Below, piece by piece: positions 35,818-43,949 of a DNA stretch of 64,000 bases. Location of the stretch: assembly GCF_004054195.1 (NCBI RefSeq), contig NZ_SBIW01000004.1, positions 310,001-374,000 of the forward strand. Direction: 5' to 3'. Numbering within the stretch: the stretch's first letter is position 1; each line of letters opens with the position of its first letter. The translations under genes were made by a program, and so were the position numbers. The notes below the pieces were generated by a model that had not been told where the DNA came from, did no database searches, and saw only the letters and a program-made list of their open reading frames with translations. Source of the DNA: Mucilaginibacter gilvus. Its GTDB lineage: Bacteria; Bacteroidota; Bacteroidia; Sphingobacteriales; Sphingobacteriaceae.

Positions 35818-36153
35818 ATGATAACCGCCTTAAAAGTAATTTTCAGCCTGGTATTTGTTTGGGTCTGCTACACGGTGATCACTACCAGCCTGCAAAGTAA
35901 CTTGTTTGAGCAGTGGGATTACCTCGGTTCCATCCCCTGGATGCGCGCCACCCTCTGGGATTTTTATGCCAACGTATCGGTGATATACCTGTGGGTTTGC
36001 TATAAAGAGAAAGGCATTGTGTCAAAGGTCATCTGGCTGGTGTTATTGATAGTTTTGGGCAGTATTGCCAGTACGGCATTCGTACTCATCCAACTTTTTC
36101 GCTTGAAACCTAATGAAGGATTAAAGGAATTTTTTATCTCGCGTAATGGATAA
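35818..36153 (+). CDS. DUF1475 family membrane protein
   Basis: Protein of 111 residues with three predicted membrane helices (ALKVIFSLVFVWVCYTVITT, FYANVSVIYLWVCY, VIWLVLLIVLGSIASTAFVL). The conserved segment PWMRATLWDFYANV is the DUF1475 mark. The function is unknown; relatives occur beside cyclopropane-synthase and DUF1295 genes. It overlaps the start of the next gene by 8 bases, indicating translational coupling. Confidence 0.7.
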   Translation: MITALKVIFSLVFVWVCYTVITTSLQSNLFEQWDYLGSIPWMRATLWDFYANVSVIYLWVCYKEKGIVSKVIWLVLLIVLGSIASTAFVLIQLFRLKPNEGLKEFFISRNG

Positions 36154-36943
36154 TTATACCGTGTGGCAGTTGGCCCTTTACAGTTTCGTAGGGTGCTCTA
36201 TTATTATGGGGCTGGTTTGGGTATGGAGTTACAGGATAAAAAATGCCGGGGTGGTGGATATCTTCTGGTCGTACAATTTCCCCGTGATCGCCATTATCCT
36301 GTTTTTGCTTGCGCCTGGTTTCGAGCTACGTAAACAGCTGATAGCTGGCATGGTTGTTTTGGCCGGGTTGCGTTTAGGTACACATTTGGCCATCCGAATT
36401 ACTAAACACTTACGCGAAGAAGAGCCCCGCTATGCGCATATCCGTAAGGAATGGGGCAAAAATGCCGAACCCAAGATGTTCGGGTTTTTCCAGATGCAGG
36501 CGGCATCCAACGTATTGCTGGCTATTCCATTTTTCATCATCGCCATGAACACAGAACCGCGATTATCTGTGTTTGAATATATCGGCGTAATACTTTGGGC
36601 CATCAGTGTTATTTGCGAAGCCGTGGCTGATAGACAATTGGCGAACTTCAAAAAAGATGCGGCTAATAAAGGGAAGGTCTGCGATACCGGGCTTTGGCAT
36701 TATTCGCGGCACCCAAATTACTTTTTCGAGTGGTTGATGTGGGTATCGTATTTTGTTTTCGCGCTGGGTTCGCCCTATGGGTACCTGGCCATCATCAGCC
36801 CGGCGATAATTTTGTATTTGTTGCTCAAGGTTACCGGCATCCCTACTACCGAAGAACAATCCTTACGTTCCAAACCCGAAGCATACAAAAAATACCAGGC
36901 AACAACCTGCGTTTTTGTGCCCTGGCCTAAGATGAAGAAGTAA
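36146..36943 (+). CDS. DUF1295 steroid 5-alpha-reductase-like membrane protein
   Basis: Protein of 265 residues with about six membrane helices. The C-terminal half has VCDTGLWHYSRHPNYFFEWLMW, the signature shared by DUF1295, steroid 5-alpha reductases and isoprenylcysteine methyltransferases, where the His/Asn/Tyr residues bind a nucleotide cofactor. It probably reduces or methylates a lipid in the inner membrane. It lies in a tight cluster with two fatty-acyl methyltransferases and a FAD enzyme, matching the clusters in other bacteria that make modified fatty acids. The reaction here is inferred. Confidence 0.82.
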   Translation: MDNYTVWQLALYSFVGCSIIMGLVWVWSYRIKNAGVVDIFWSYNFPVIAIILFLLAPGFELRKQLIAGMVVLAGLRLGTHLAIRITKHLREEEPRYAHIRKEWGKNAEPKMFGFFQMQAASNVLLAIPFFIIAMNTEPRLSVFEYIGVILWAISVICEAVADRQLANFKKDAANKGKVCDTGLWHYSRHPNYFFEWLMWVSYFVFALGSPYGYLAIISPAIILYLLLKVTGIPTTEEQSLRSKPEAYKKYQATTCVFVPWPKMKK

Positions 36944-37008
36944 AAATTTGCGCGTAAAATCCGTACCGGTTTTTACAACGTATACCTCTATAAATAAACA
37001 ACAACCTC

Positions 37009-37024
37009 GCGCTTAGAAAAGCGC
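37009..37024 (+). promoter_or_regulatory. Small hairpin just before the methyltransferase start
   Basis: GCGCTT-AGAA-AAGCGC forms a 6-bp stem ending 12 bases before the ATG at 37037, where it could affect translation initiation. No T-run follows, so it is not a standard terminator. Confidence 0.3.
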
Positions 37025-37036
37025 ATACCCCCAATT

Positions 37037-38071
37037 ATGTGGTACGATAAATTAGTAGAACAAGATAAAGTCCCCGATCTTTTATTGCGGAAAGGTATCC
37101 GCAAGCTATTACAGCAAAGACTTAATGATGAAAAAAAGCCCGATGTAGAAGCCCAGCAGGCACACCTAATGAAGCTCATTACCGAACTGAAAGCATCGCC
37201 GATTGCCGTTAATACCGCCGATGCTAACGAACAGCATTACGAGGTGCCCACCAAATTTTACCAGTATTGCCTCGGCAAAAATTTAAAATATAGCAGCGGG
37301 TACTGGAAATTAGGTGTTACCGATATTGATACCTCCGAAGATGATATGCTGGAACTTACCTGCCAGCGTGCAGGCTTAGCCAGCGGTCAGCGTGTTTTAG
37401 AGCTGGGCTGTGGCTGGGGTTCGTTATCCTTGTTTATGGCGGCTAAATACCCGGAGAGCACCTTTAAAGTAGTATCAAACTCCCGCACGCAGAAGATCCA
37501 TATTGATGAGCAGGCCAAACAACGTGGGATTACCAATCTTACGGTACTAACCGCCGATATGAATACCTTCGCTATCGACGATAGATTCGATAGGGTGGTA
37601 TCGGTAGAAATGTTTGAACACATGCGCAACTACCAGCTGCTGATGGCGAAAGTAGCATCATTTTTAAAAGAAAATGGCAAGCTGTTCATCCACATCTTTA
37701 CCCATAAAGAATACGCTTACAAGTTTGAAGTGAAGGACGAAAGCGACTGGATGAGCAAATACTTTTTCACCGGTGGCATTATGCCAAGCGACGACCTTAT
37801 GTTCTACTTCAACGACGATTTGGTGGTAGAGAACCACTGGCAGGTAAGCGGCACCCATTACGCCAAAACATCTGAAGCGTGGCTGGCCAATATGGATAAG
37901 CATAAAGCAGAAATTATGCCGCTGTTCGAAGATACTTATGGTAAAGATCAAGCCGTAAAATGGTGGGTTTACTGGCGCTTATTTTATTTAGCTTGCGCCG
38001 AATTGTGGAACTTTAACCAGGGCAACGAGTGGTTAGTGAGCCACTACTTATTTCATAAAAACGGCGCATGA
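37037..38071 (+). CDS. Cyclopropane-fatty-acid-synthase-like SAM methyltransferase (coclaurine N-methyltransferase type)
   Basis: Protein of 344 residues. The N-terminus DKVPDLLLRKGIRKLLQQRL and the later QHYEVPTKFYQYCLGKNLKY, SSGYW and VLELGCGWGSLSLFMA (SAM motif I) match the CFA-synthase-related group that includes plant coclaurine N-methyltransferase. MFEHMRNY carries the conserved Glu. Members methylate double bonds of fatty acyl chains or small amines. It overlaps the next gene by 4 bases (ATGA). A second, more typical CFA synthase lies at 41928, so this one may act on another substrate in the same pathway. Confidence 0.85.
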   Translation: MWYDKLVEQDKVPDLLLRKGIRKLLQQRLNDEKKPDVEAQQAHLMKLITELKASPIAVNTADANEQHYEVPTKFYQYCLGKNLKYSSGYWKLGVTDIDTSEDDMLELTCQRAGLASGQRVLELGCGWGSLSLFMAAKYPESTFKVVSNSRTQKIHIDEQAKQRGITNLTVLTADMNTFAIDDRFDRVVSVEMFEHMRNYQLLMAKVASFLKENGKLFIHIFTHKEYAYKFEVKDESDWMSKYFFTGGIMPSDDLMFYFNDDLVVENHWQVSGTHYAKTSEAWLANMDKHKAEIMPLFEDTYGKDQAVKWWVYWRLFYLACAELWNFNQGNEWLVSHYLFHKNGA

Positions 38072-39201
38072 TCAGGCTTATCCTCGTAATTATTCTCTTC
38101 CTTATTTCGTTGCTGGCGGTGTCCAGGGCACCTGCTTACTATTTGTGGCTGCTGGCCATTGGCGTAACGGAGTTTCCTTTGCTGTTCGCCGGGATAACTT
38201 CCATGGTATTGATCGCCGGGGTTTGGTTTCAAAAATACCAGGCGGCGTCAACCTCTATTGGGGTGCTTGCCTTGCTGCTTTTTCTTTCGCCTATAGTAAT
38301 GTCTTATATAGTAGCATCGTCATTAAAAAAAGATTTTGTAACGGCTTTTGGTCCGGGCAGTGCCAGTATCAATGGCGATAGCACGCAGGCCCCGTTCAGC
38401 TTTTTTAAATTGTTTAAGGCGAAGCCGTGGGTTGCCTACAAATCGCTGGTTTATAATACCAGCATGGAGGCGCCGCTGAGCTTGAATTTTTACCCCTCGG
38501 CTATCAGTGGCAAAAAGCCTTGCATCGTATCGGTACATGGTGGTTCCTGGGCAGGGGGCGATAACTCCGAATTGCCTGAATTAAACAGCTACCTGGCGCA
38601 ACAAGGCTATAACGTGGCGGCAATTAATTATCGCCTTGCGCCAAAATATCAAACCCCATCCCCGGTTATGGATGTGGCCGAAGCGTTTGCTTACCTGAAA
38701 GCCCATGCCGATGAATTGCATATCGACACCAATAATTTTGTGCTAATGGGCCGCTCGGCGGGCGCGCAGATCGCTTTATTGTATGCCTACACCCATCCTG
38801 ATAGTGGTTTAAAAGGCGTGATAGATTTTTACGGCCCTGCCGATATGGTTTGGGGGTATTCCATCCCATCTAATAAATGGATCATGGATTCGCGCAAGGT
38901 AATGGAGAACTACATCGGCGGTGCTTACCCCGCGGTGCCGCAGAAGTATCTGGATTGCTCGCCGCTTGAATTTGTGAGTAAACAAAGTGTACCCACGCTT
39001 TTGCTCCATGGTAGTAACGATGTGCTGGTAGCGCCCGAGCATAGCCGCCGATTGGATAAAAAGCTAACCGAAAACAACATCAAACATTTTTGGCTAAAAC
39101 TGCCCTGGGCAACTCACGGGTTCGATTATAACCTATACGGACCGGGCGGGCAATTATCAACCTACGTGGTAGAGCGTTTTATAAAAACCGTAACCAAATA
39201 A
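38068..39201 (+). CDS. Membrane-anchored alpha/beta hydrolase (esterase/lipase)
   Basis: Protein of 377 residues. Three or so N-terminal membrane helices (about 1-90) precede an alpha/beta-hydrolase domain of the hormone-sensitive-lipase type: oxyanion motif VSVHGGSWAGG, nucleophile elbow MGRSAGAQ (Ser), the Asp in HGSNDVLVAPE and the catalytic His in WATHGFDYN. It probably hydrolyses a lipid ester at the membrane. Start and stop overlap with the neighbours (4 bases upstream, 1 base gap to the next) show it belongs to the lipid operon. Confidence 0.88.
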   Translation: MIRLILVIILFLISLLAVSRAPAYYLWLLAIGVTEFPLLFAGITSMVLIAGVWFQKYQAASTSIGVLALLLFLSPIVMSYIVASSLKKDFVTAFGPGSASINGDSTQAPFSFFKLFKAKPWVAYKSLVYNTSMEAPLSLNFYPSAISGKKPCIVSVHGGSWAGGDNSELPELNSYLAQQGYNVAAINYRLAPKYQTPSPVMDVAEAFAYLKAHADELHIDTNNFVLMGRSAGAQIALLYAYTHPDSGLKGVIDFYGPADMVWGYSIPSNKWIMDSRKVMENYIGGAYPAVPQKYLDCSPLEFVSKQSVPTLLLHGSNDVLVAPEHSRRLDKKLTENNIKHFWLKLPWATHGFDYNLYGPGGQLSTYVVERFIKTVTK

Positions 39202-39202
39202 C

Positions 39203-40480
39203 ATGCACAAAACAGCTATCATTGGCACCGGTATAGCCGGCATGGGTTGCGGCCATTTCCTGCAAAAGCAAACCAGCCTTACCTTTTACGAGCAAAACGA
39301 TTACGTAGGCGGCCATACCAATACCGTAACGGTTGATGAGGGTGGCAAGCCCGTTTACATTGATACCGGTTTTATGGTGTTTAACTATAAAACCTACCCC
39401 AACCTTTGCCGCCTGTTTGCAGAAATTGGTGCCCCGGTGAAGAAAACGGATATGAGCTTTAGTGTGCAGCATATCCCAAGTAATTTGGAGTACAGTGGCA
39501 GCAGTTTAAACCACCTGTTTGCCCAGCGGAGGAATATTTTCAATATCCCCTACCTGCGGATGCTAAGCCAGATAAGTCGCTTTAATAAAGAAAGCGTGAA
39601 GATCTTGGACGACCCTAAATTCGCCAATTATTCCATCGGCCAATACATCAAAGAGTTTAACTACAGCGAGGATATGCTGTGGAAGTATTTGGTTCCCATG
39701 AGTTCGGCGGTTTGGAGTACGCCGATGGAGCAGATGCTCGATTTTCCTGCTGTATCGCTTATCCGCTTCTTTCTCAACCATGGTTTTTTAGGGCTGGATA
39801 CGCAGCACCAGTGGTACACACCGGTGAACGGCAGCCAATCGTACCGCGAGATCCTGATCAAACCCTTCCTGGATAAGATCCGTGTAAACTGTAAAGCCAT
39901 TAACGTTGCCCGCCTGGCAGATGGCAAAGTGCTGGTGCTGGGTTCTGATGGTTCAAAAGAGATCTTTGACAGGGTGATCATCGCCGCCCATGGCGACCAG
40001 GCGCTTAAAATGCTGGATGCCCCAACTATGGATGAGCAGCGCCTGTTATCCTGTTTCAAATATCAGTACAACAAAGCCACCCTGCATACCGACGAAAGCA
40101 TTATGCCCAACAAAAAGCTCGCCTGGAGCAGTTGGAATTACCGCATCCAAATGCAGGATGGCAAGCTAATGCCCAGCACTATTTATTGGATGAACCGCCT
40201 GCAGGATGTATCAGATAAAAAGAATTACTTCGTGTCTATCAACCCGCATAATAACATTGATGAGAAGAAGATAATTAAGCAGATCGACTACGAGCACCCC
40301 CTGTTTGATGTACCCGCCATGCAGGCTCAAAACGAACTGCACAAACTAAACCAAAACGGCCCCATTTACTTCTGTGGCAGCTATTTTAAATACGGTTTCC
40401 ACGAGGATGCTTTTGCCAGCGCGGTTAAACTAAGTTCGCATTTGCTGGGGAGAGAAATTTATGCGGATATAAACGCGTAG
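39203..40480 (+). CDS. FAD-dependent oxidoreductase (amine-oxidase/desaturase-like) of the lipid cluster
   Basis: Protein of 425 residues starting with a dinucleotide fold: AIIGTGIAGMGCGHFL, then YEQNDYVGGHTNTVTVD (the conserved GGHxxT motif of NAD(P)/FAD flavin-containing amine oxidases and desaturases). PVNGSQSYREIL and IIAAHGDQALKML follow, and the end FCGSYFKYGFHEDAFASA contains the second FAD motif. The gene regularly sits next to DUF1365 and CFA synthase; in Rhodobacter sphaeroides such genes take part in the oxidative-stress cluster and furan fatty acid formation. A role in oxidising methylated acyl chains is inferred. Confidence 0.88.
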   Translation: MHKTAIIGTGIAGMGCGHFLQKQTSLTFYEQNDYVGGHTNTVTVDEGGKPVYIDTGFMVFNYKTYPNLCRLFAEIGAPVKKTDMSFSVQHIPSNLEYSGSSLNHLFAQRRNIFNIPYLRMLSQISRFNKESVKILDDPKFANYSIGQYIKEFNYSEDMLWKYLVPMSSAVWSTPMEQMLDFPAVSLIRFFLNHGFLGLDTQHQWYTPVNGSQSYREILIKPFLDKIRVNCKAINVARLADGKVLVLGSDGSKEIFDRVIIAAHGDQALKMLDAPTMDEQRLLSCFKYQYNKATLHTDESIMPNKKLAWSSWNYRIQMQDGKLMPSTIYWMNRLQDVSDKKNYFVSINPHNNIDEKKIIKQIDYEHPLFDVPAMQAQNELHKLNQNGPIYFCGSYFKYGFHEDAFASAVKLSSHLLGREIYADINA

Positions 40481-40492
40481 AAGGGAACACCC

Positions 40493-40951
40493 TTATTTGT
40501 TATTTTTCAACTCGATAAAAAGGGTGTCAATTCCTTCTGTAATCTCATTGAACATGGAACCATGGCGAATTACTGTAATAAGCCAATTCATACCTCCGAG
40601 CCATCCAACACACAACAAAAATCCCAGATAACTGCCTGAAAATATCCAGAAACCAATGCCCATAATTGGAACCACAATAAACAATTGATACATAAAATAC
40701 TCGTAAGTTATTTTACTTTGAAATCCATCTTCTTCAATCCTAAAAACACCTTTATCAACGGCTCTTAAAATATTCCAGTTAAAATACGAGGTCGAGCCTT
40801 TATATCGGAGGCTATAATCAGTTTTATCAATGTTTTTACCGGACTTATCTCGTATAAATTTATCTATATAACAAAGTATTTTTTCTGTCTCATCTTTTGA
40901 AAGCCGTTTCTCGAATGATTTGGAGCGTGTAATGGTGATATGGAATGGCAT
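40493..40951 (-). CDS. Hypothetical membrane protein inserted in the lipid cluster
   Basis: Protein of 152 residues with a soluble, charged N-terminal half (ITRSKSFEKRLSKDETEKIL) and two membrane helices (LFIVVPIMGIGFWIFSG and LGFLLCVGWLGGMNWLI). No family is recognised. It runs against its neighbours and splits the FAD oxidoreductase from DUF1365, which are usually adjacent. Its DNA is visibly richer in A and T than that of the flanking genes, suggesting recent acquisition. Convergent with the FAD gene, 12 bases between stops. Confidence 0.6.
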   Translation of the reverse strand: MPFHITITRSKSFEKRLSKDETEKILCYIDKFIRDKSGKNIDKTDYSLRYKGSTSYFNWNILRAVDKGVFRIEEDGFQSKITYEYFMYQLFIVVPIMGIGFWIFSGSYLGFLLCVGWLGGMNWLITVIRHGSMFNEITEGIDTLFIELKNNK

Positions 40952-41036
40952 GGTTTAGATCGTTGAAATAAAGGTAGTATTTAATCAACAAGTTTCATAA
41001 AGCATCTGGGCCGGCTTAAACTTCGTATATTCCCAT

Positions 41037-41852
41037 ATGCCAAGCCCCGCCATTAATTCCTGTTTATACAAAGCAAAGGTGATGCACCACCGTTTGGCGC
41101 CTAAGGTACACAGCTTCCATTACGAAGTTTTTATGTTCTATCTCGATCTGGATGAGATAGCAGGGCTATCTAAACGCTTTAGGCTAATGAGCCGCAACCG
41201 GTTCAACCTGTTCAGCTTCAGGGATAAAGACCATCTGCAACTACCACGCGAAAAACCCGATACGACCAAAAATATCCGTGAGCATATTAACGCCTACCTG
41301 GCAGAGAACGGCATTACCAACCCACCCAAACGGATAATGGTGCTCACCAACCTGTGTACGTTGGGCTATCAGTTTAACCCGGTTTCGTTTTATTTTTGCT
41401 ATAATGAGGCTGATGAGCCTATCTGTTCCGTTGTGGAAGTTTGCAATACCTTTAGGGAGATGAAGCCTTATTTTTTGGGTGCAGATACCAAACAAGATGA
41501 AGGGTTTAAGCTCAATACGGAGAAATACTTTTACGTATCGCCCTTTATCGATATGGATACCAATTTTGATTTTGATCTGCAAATTCCCGGCGATAAACTA
41601 CAGGTACGGATAGATGATTACGATAAGGCCGGCAAGCGGTTTTTTATCAGTACCCTTACAGGTTTACGCAAACCTTTAACCGATTCAAACCTGCTGCTGT
41701 ATTTTATAAGTTTCCCGCTGATAACCCTAAAAGTTATCGGCCTTATCCATTGGCAGGCCATGAAACTATGGCTCAAAAAACTGCCGTTTCATAAAAAGGG
41801 CGACGATGCCGGGCTTCAAAAAGGCGTGTACCGCCCCTATAGAGCAAATTAG
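41037..41852 (+). CDS. DUF1365 family protein
   Basis: Protein of 271 residues, normal for the family. The motifs CLYKAKVMHHRLAPKVHSFHY, FRDKDHL, LTNLCTLGYQFNPVSFYFCY and CNTFREMKPY are the DUF1365 signature. The family almost always lies between an FAD oxidoreductase and a CFA-type methyltransferase, as here; its biochemical role is unknown. The start at 41037 directly follows the AT-rich spacer. The gene is 75 bases upstream of the CFA synthase and probably co-transcribed. Confidence 0.88.
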   Translation: MPSPAINSCLYKAKVMHHRLAPKVHSFHYEVFMFYLDLDEIAGLSKRFRLMSRNRFNLFSFRDKDHLQLPREKPDTTKNIREHINAYLAENGITNPPKRIMVLTNLCTLGYQFNPVSFYFCYNEADEPICSVVEVCNTFREMKPYFLGADTKQDEGFKLNTEKYFYVSPFIDMDTNFDFDLQIPGDKLQVRIDDYDKAGKRFFISTLTGLRKPLTDSNLLLYFISFPLITLKVIGLIHWQAMKLWLKKLPFHKKGDDAGLQKGVYRPYRAN

Positions 41853-41876
41853 GCTAAACAGCAAAAAACTTTTTAC

Positions 41877-41893
41877 TGTACATACTTCGTACA
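41877..41893. promoter_or_regulatory. Possible regulator half-sites before the CFA synthase gene
   Basis: TGTACA at 41877 and CGTACA at 41888 are 11 bases apart, and together TGTAC/GTACA also form a 5-bp inverted repeat with 7-base spacer. It could be an operator for co-regulation of the cluster; no regulator gene is visible nearby. Confidence 0.25.
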
Positions 41894-41927
41894 TTAATTT
41901 ATATTAAAATATACGCAGATACCACCA

Positions 41928-43169
41928 ATGGCCAATTCGCTCTCCATAACCAAAAAAAGAACAGGTTTTTACCAGGATATCGTTCTCGGGTTCCTTTACA
42001 AAATGGACAAGGGCTTCCTTAACCTCACCCTGCCCAATGGCGAACAGATAAGCATTGGCACCGGCGAAGGCAACATTGCCGCCAATATTGTGGTTAACAG
42101 CGATGAATTTTACAAGCGTGTAATTTTATATGGCGATATCGGTTTCGGCGAGGCTTATACCGATGGCCTTTGGGATACCGATAATATTACCAACGTAATA
42201 AAATGGGTACTGCTGAATATAGAGAACGCGCCGAGCGTATCGGGCGGCAAAGCACAGGCGGCAGCGCTCAACGTGTTTAAATGGTTCAATAAACTCTCCC
42301 AATCAAAACGCGCCAATACACTGGATGGTTCGCGCAAAAACATCTCCGAGCATTACGATCTGAATAACGATTTCTTCGGTAGCTTCCTCGACCCAACTAT
42401 GACTTACTCCAGCGCGTATTTTTACCGTGATGGCTTGTCGTTAGAGGAGGCACAGATTGCCAAGTACGACCGTCTGTGCCGCCAGTTGCACTTAAAACCA
42501 ACCGACCATGTGCTGGAAATTGGCAGCGGATGGGGCGGCAATGCCATCTATATGGCCAAAAACTATGGCTGCAAGGTTACCTCGCTCACCATATCCGAAG
42601 AGCAGCACAAACTGGCTGTAGAGCGCGTGGAAGCAGCCGGCCTTTCGCACAAAATAAGCATCGAGCTGCGCGATTACCGCACGCTGGAAGGGCAGTACGA
42701 TAAAATAGTTTCGGTAGAGATGCTGGAAGCAGTGGGCCATGAGTTCCTGGATGTATACTTTAAAAAATGCCACTCCCTGTTGAAGAAAAGCGGCATCCTG
42801 GCCATACAAGTGATCACCTCGCCCGATTCGCGCTACGATAGCCTGCGCAAAGGGGTGGACTGGATCCAGAAACATATTTTCCCCGGCTCGCTGCTGCCAT
42901 CAGTTGCCGCTATCAACAGCTCCATTAACCGCACCGGCGATATGACCATGGTAGACCTGAAGGACTTGGGCATAGACTATGCCAAAACCCTAAAACTGTG
43001 GTACGATCAGTTTAACCTTAGCCTGGGCAAAGTAAAAACATTAGGGTTTGATGATACCTTCATCCGCAAATGGAACTACTACCTCTGTTACTGCGAGGCC
43101 GCCTTCGCCATGCGCAACATCAATGTAATGCACCTCGTTTATTCAAGGCCGAATAATGTGAGTTATTGA
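41928..43169 (+). CDS. Cyclopropane-fatty-acyl-phospholipid synthase family methyltransferase
   Basis: Protein of 413 residues, a usual length. NLTLPNGEQISIGTGEGN (N-terminal sub-domain), GDIGFGEAYTDGLWDTDN, the core ISEHYDLNNDFFGSFLDPTM, TYSSAYF, SAM motif VLEIGSGWGGNAIYMAK, EEQHKLAVERVE, the catalytic VEMLEAVGHEF and KHIFPGSLLPSV are the standard CFA/mycolic-acid-cyclopropane-synthase motifs. The family transfers a methyl from SAM to the double bond of unsaturated acyl chains in membrane phospholipids, giving cyclopropane or methylated products. It is the last gene of the lipid cluster. Confidence 0.93.
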   Translation: MANSLSITKKRTGFYQDIVLGFLYKMDKGFLNLTLPNGEQISIGTGEGNIAANIVVNSDEFYKRVILYGDIGFGEAYTDGLWDTDNITNVIKWVLLNIENAPSVSGGKAQAAALNVFKWFNKLSQSKRANTLDGSRKNISEHYDLNNDFFGSFLDPTMTYSSAYFYRDGLSLEEAQIAKYDRLCRQLHLKPTDHVLEIGSGWGGNAIYMAKNYGCKVTSLTISEEQHKLAVERVEAAGLSHKISIELRDYRTLEGQYDKIVSVEMLEAVGHEFLDVYFKKCHSLLKKSGILAIQVITSPDSRYDSLRKGVDWIQKHIFPGSLLPSVAAINSSINRTGDMTMVDLKDLGIDYAKTLKLWYDQFNLSLGKVKTLGFDDTFIRKWNYYLCYCEAAFAMRNINVMHLVYSRPNNVSY

Positions 43170-43211
43170 GAATAGTAGCAGTTCTTAGTAGCTGTAGCAG
43201 TTTCCAACTTG

Positions 43212-43778
43212 TTACGCCGGTATGTATTTGTTTATTACTTTACCGCTTTTGTACACATGTGAACTAACCAGTTTCAGGATCTTTTGCGCTTTAAAAATGC
43301 TCATGCCGTTGCCTATGGCAACGGGGTTGATGATGAGATAGTATTCGTCTATAAGGTTTAGGTCTACAAGAGAGCTTACAAAATCGGCACCCCCATAAAC
43401 TATAATATCCTTTCCCTTCTCGTTTTTAATCGCTTGCACTGCGCTGGCCAGGTCGCCGTTTTCCACCTTTAAGTTTCGGCCTGTAATATTGGCTTCTGTT
43501 TTGCTGAAAACTATCTTGCGCATATTCACCATCAGTTCGGCCATATGGTGCGCGGGGTTGTCGGCCATATTATCGGCCATGTTTTCCCAGTGATCAACAA
43601 AGCGCCTGGTCATTTTACGGCCCAGTAAGAGGGTATCGCTGCTTTCGGCCATTGTAACTACATCCAAAAAACTGTTCTCGTCCTTTTCGCTCGGGAACCA
43701 CATCCAATCGGTATCGCCATTTTGCCTGCCTACAAAACCGTCCGCGGTCATTTGTATCTGTAATTTTAATTTTCTCAT
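43212..43778 (-). CDS. Dihydrofolate reductase / RibD C-terminal family protein
   Basis: Protein of 188 residues. MRKLKLQIQMTADGFVGRQNGDTDWM is shared by the RibD-C/DHFR-like family (LKLQIQMTADG here), with MAESSDTLLLGRKMTRRFVDHW, KDIIVYGGADFVSSLVDLNL (NADPH-binding GG) and DEYYLIINPVAIGNGMSIF. It is an NADPH-dependent reductase of unknown substrate, cytoplasmic. It stands alone and is followed by a divergent or separate symporter gene on the same strand. Confidence 0.88.
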   Translation of the reverse strand: MRKLKLQIQMTADGFVGRQNGDTDWMWFPSEKDENSFLDVVTMAESSDTLLLGRKMTRRFVDHWENMADNMADNPAHHMAELMVNMRKIVFSKTEANITGRNLKVENGDLASAVQAIKNEKGKDIIVYGGADFVSSLVDLNLIDEYYLIINPVAIGNGMSIFKAQKILKLVSSHVYKSGKVINKYIPA

Positions 43779-43949
43779 GAAAGTTTAGCGTAATACTTGG
43801 TGCTATTTTATATAACAAATGTAGGCGGGCGGCTTAAGCTATTGCAGGTGCGAACGCGACAAATTAAGGGCGTTTAAGCGGGGCATAAGCACGTATATAT
43901 CCGGAAAGCGCACCTATCAGCGGCTTTTATGTACACAAATCAGCCGCTG

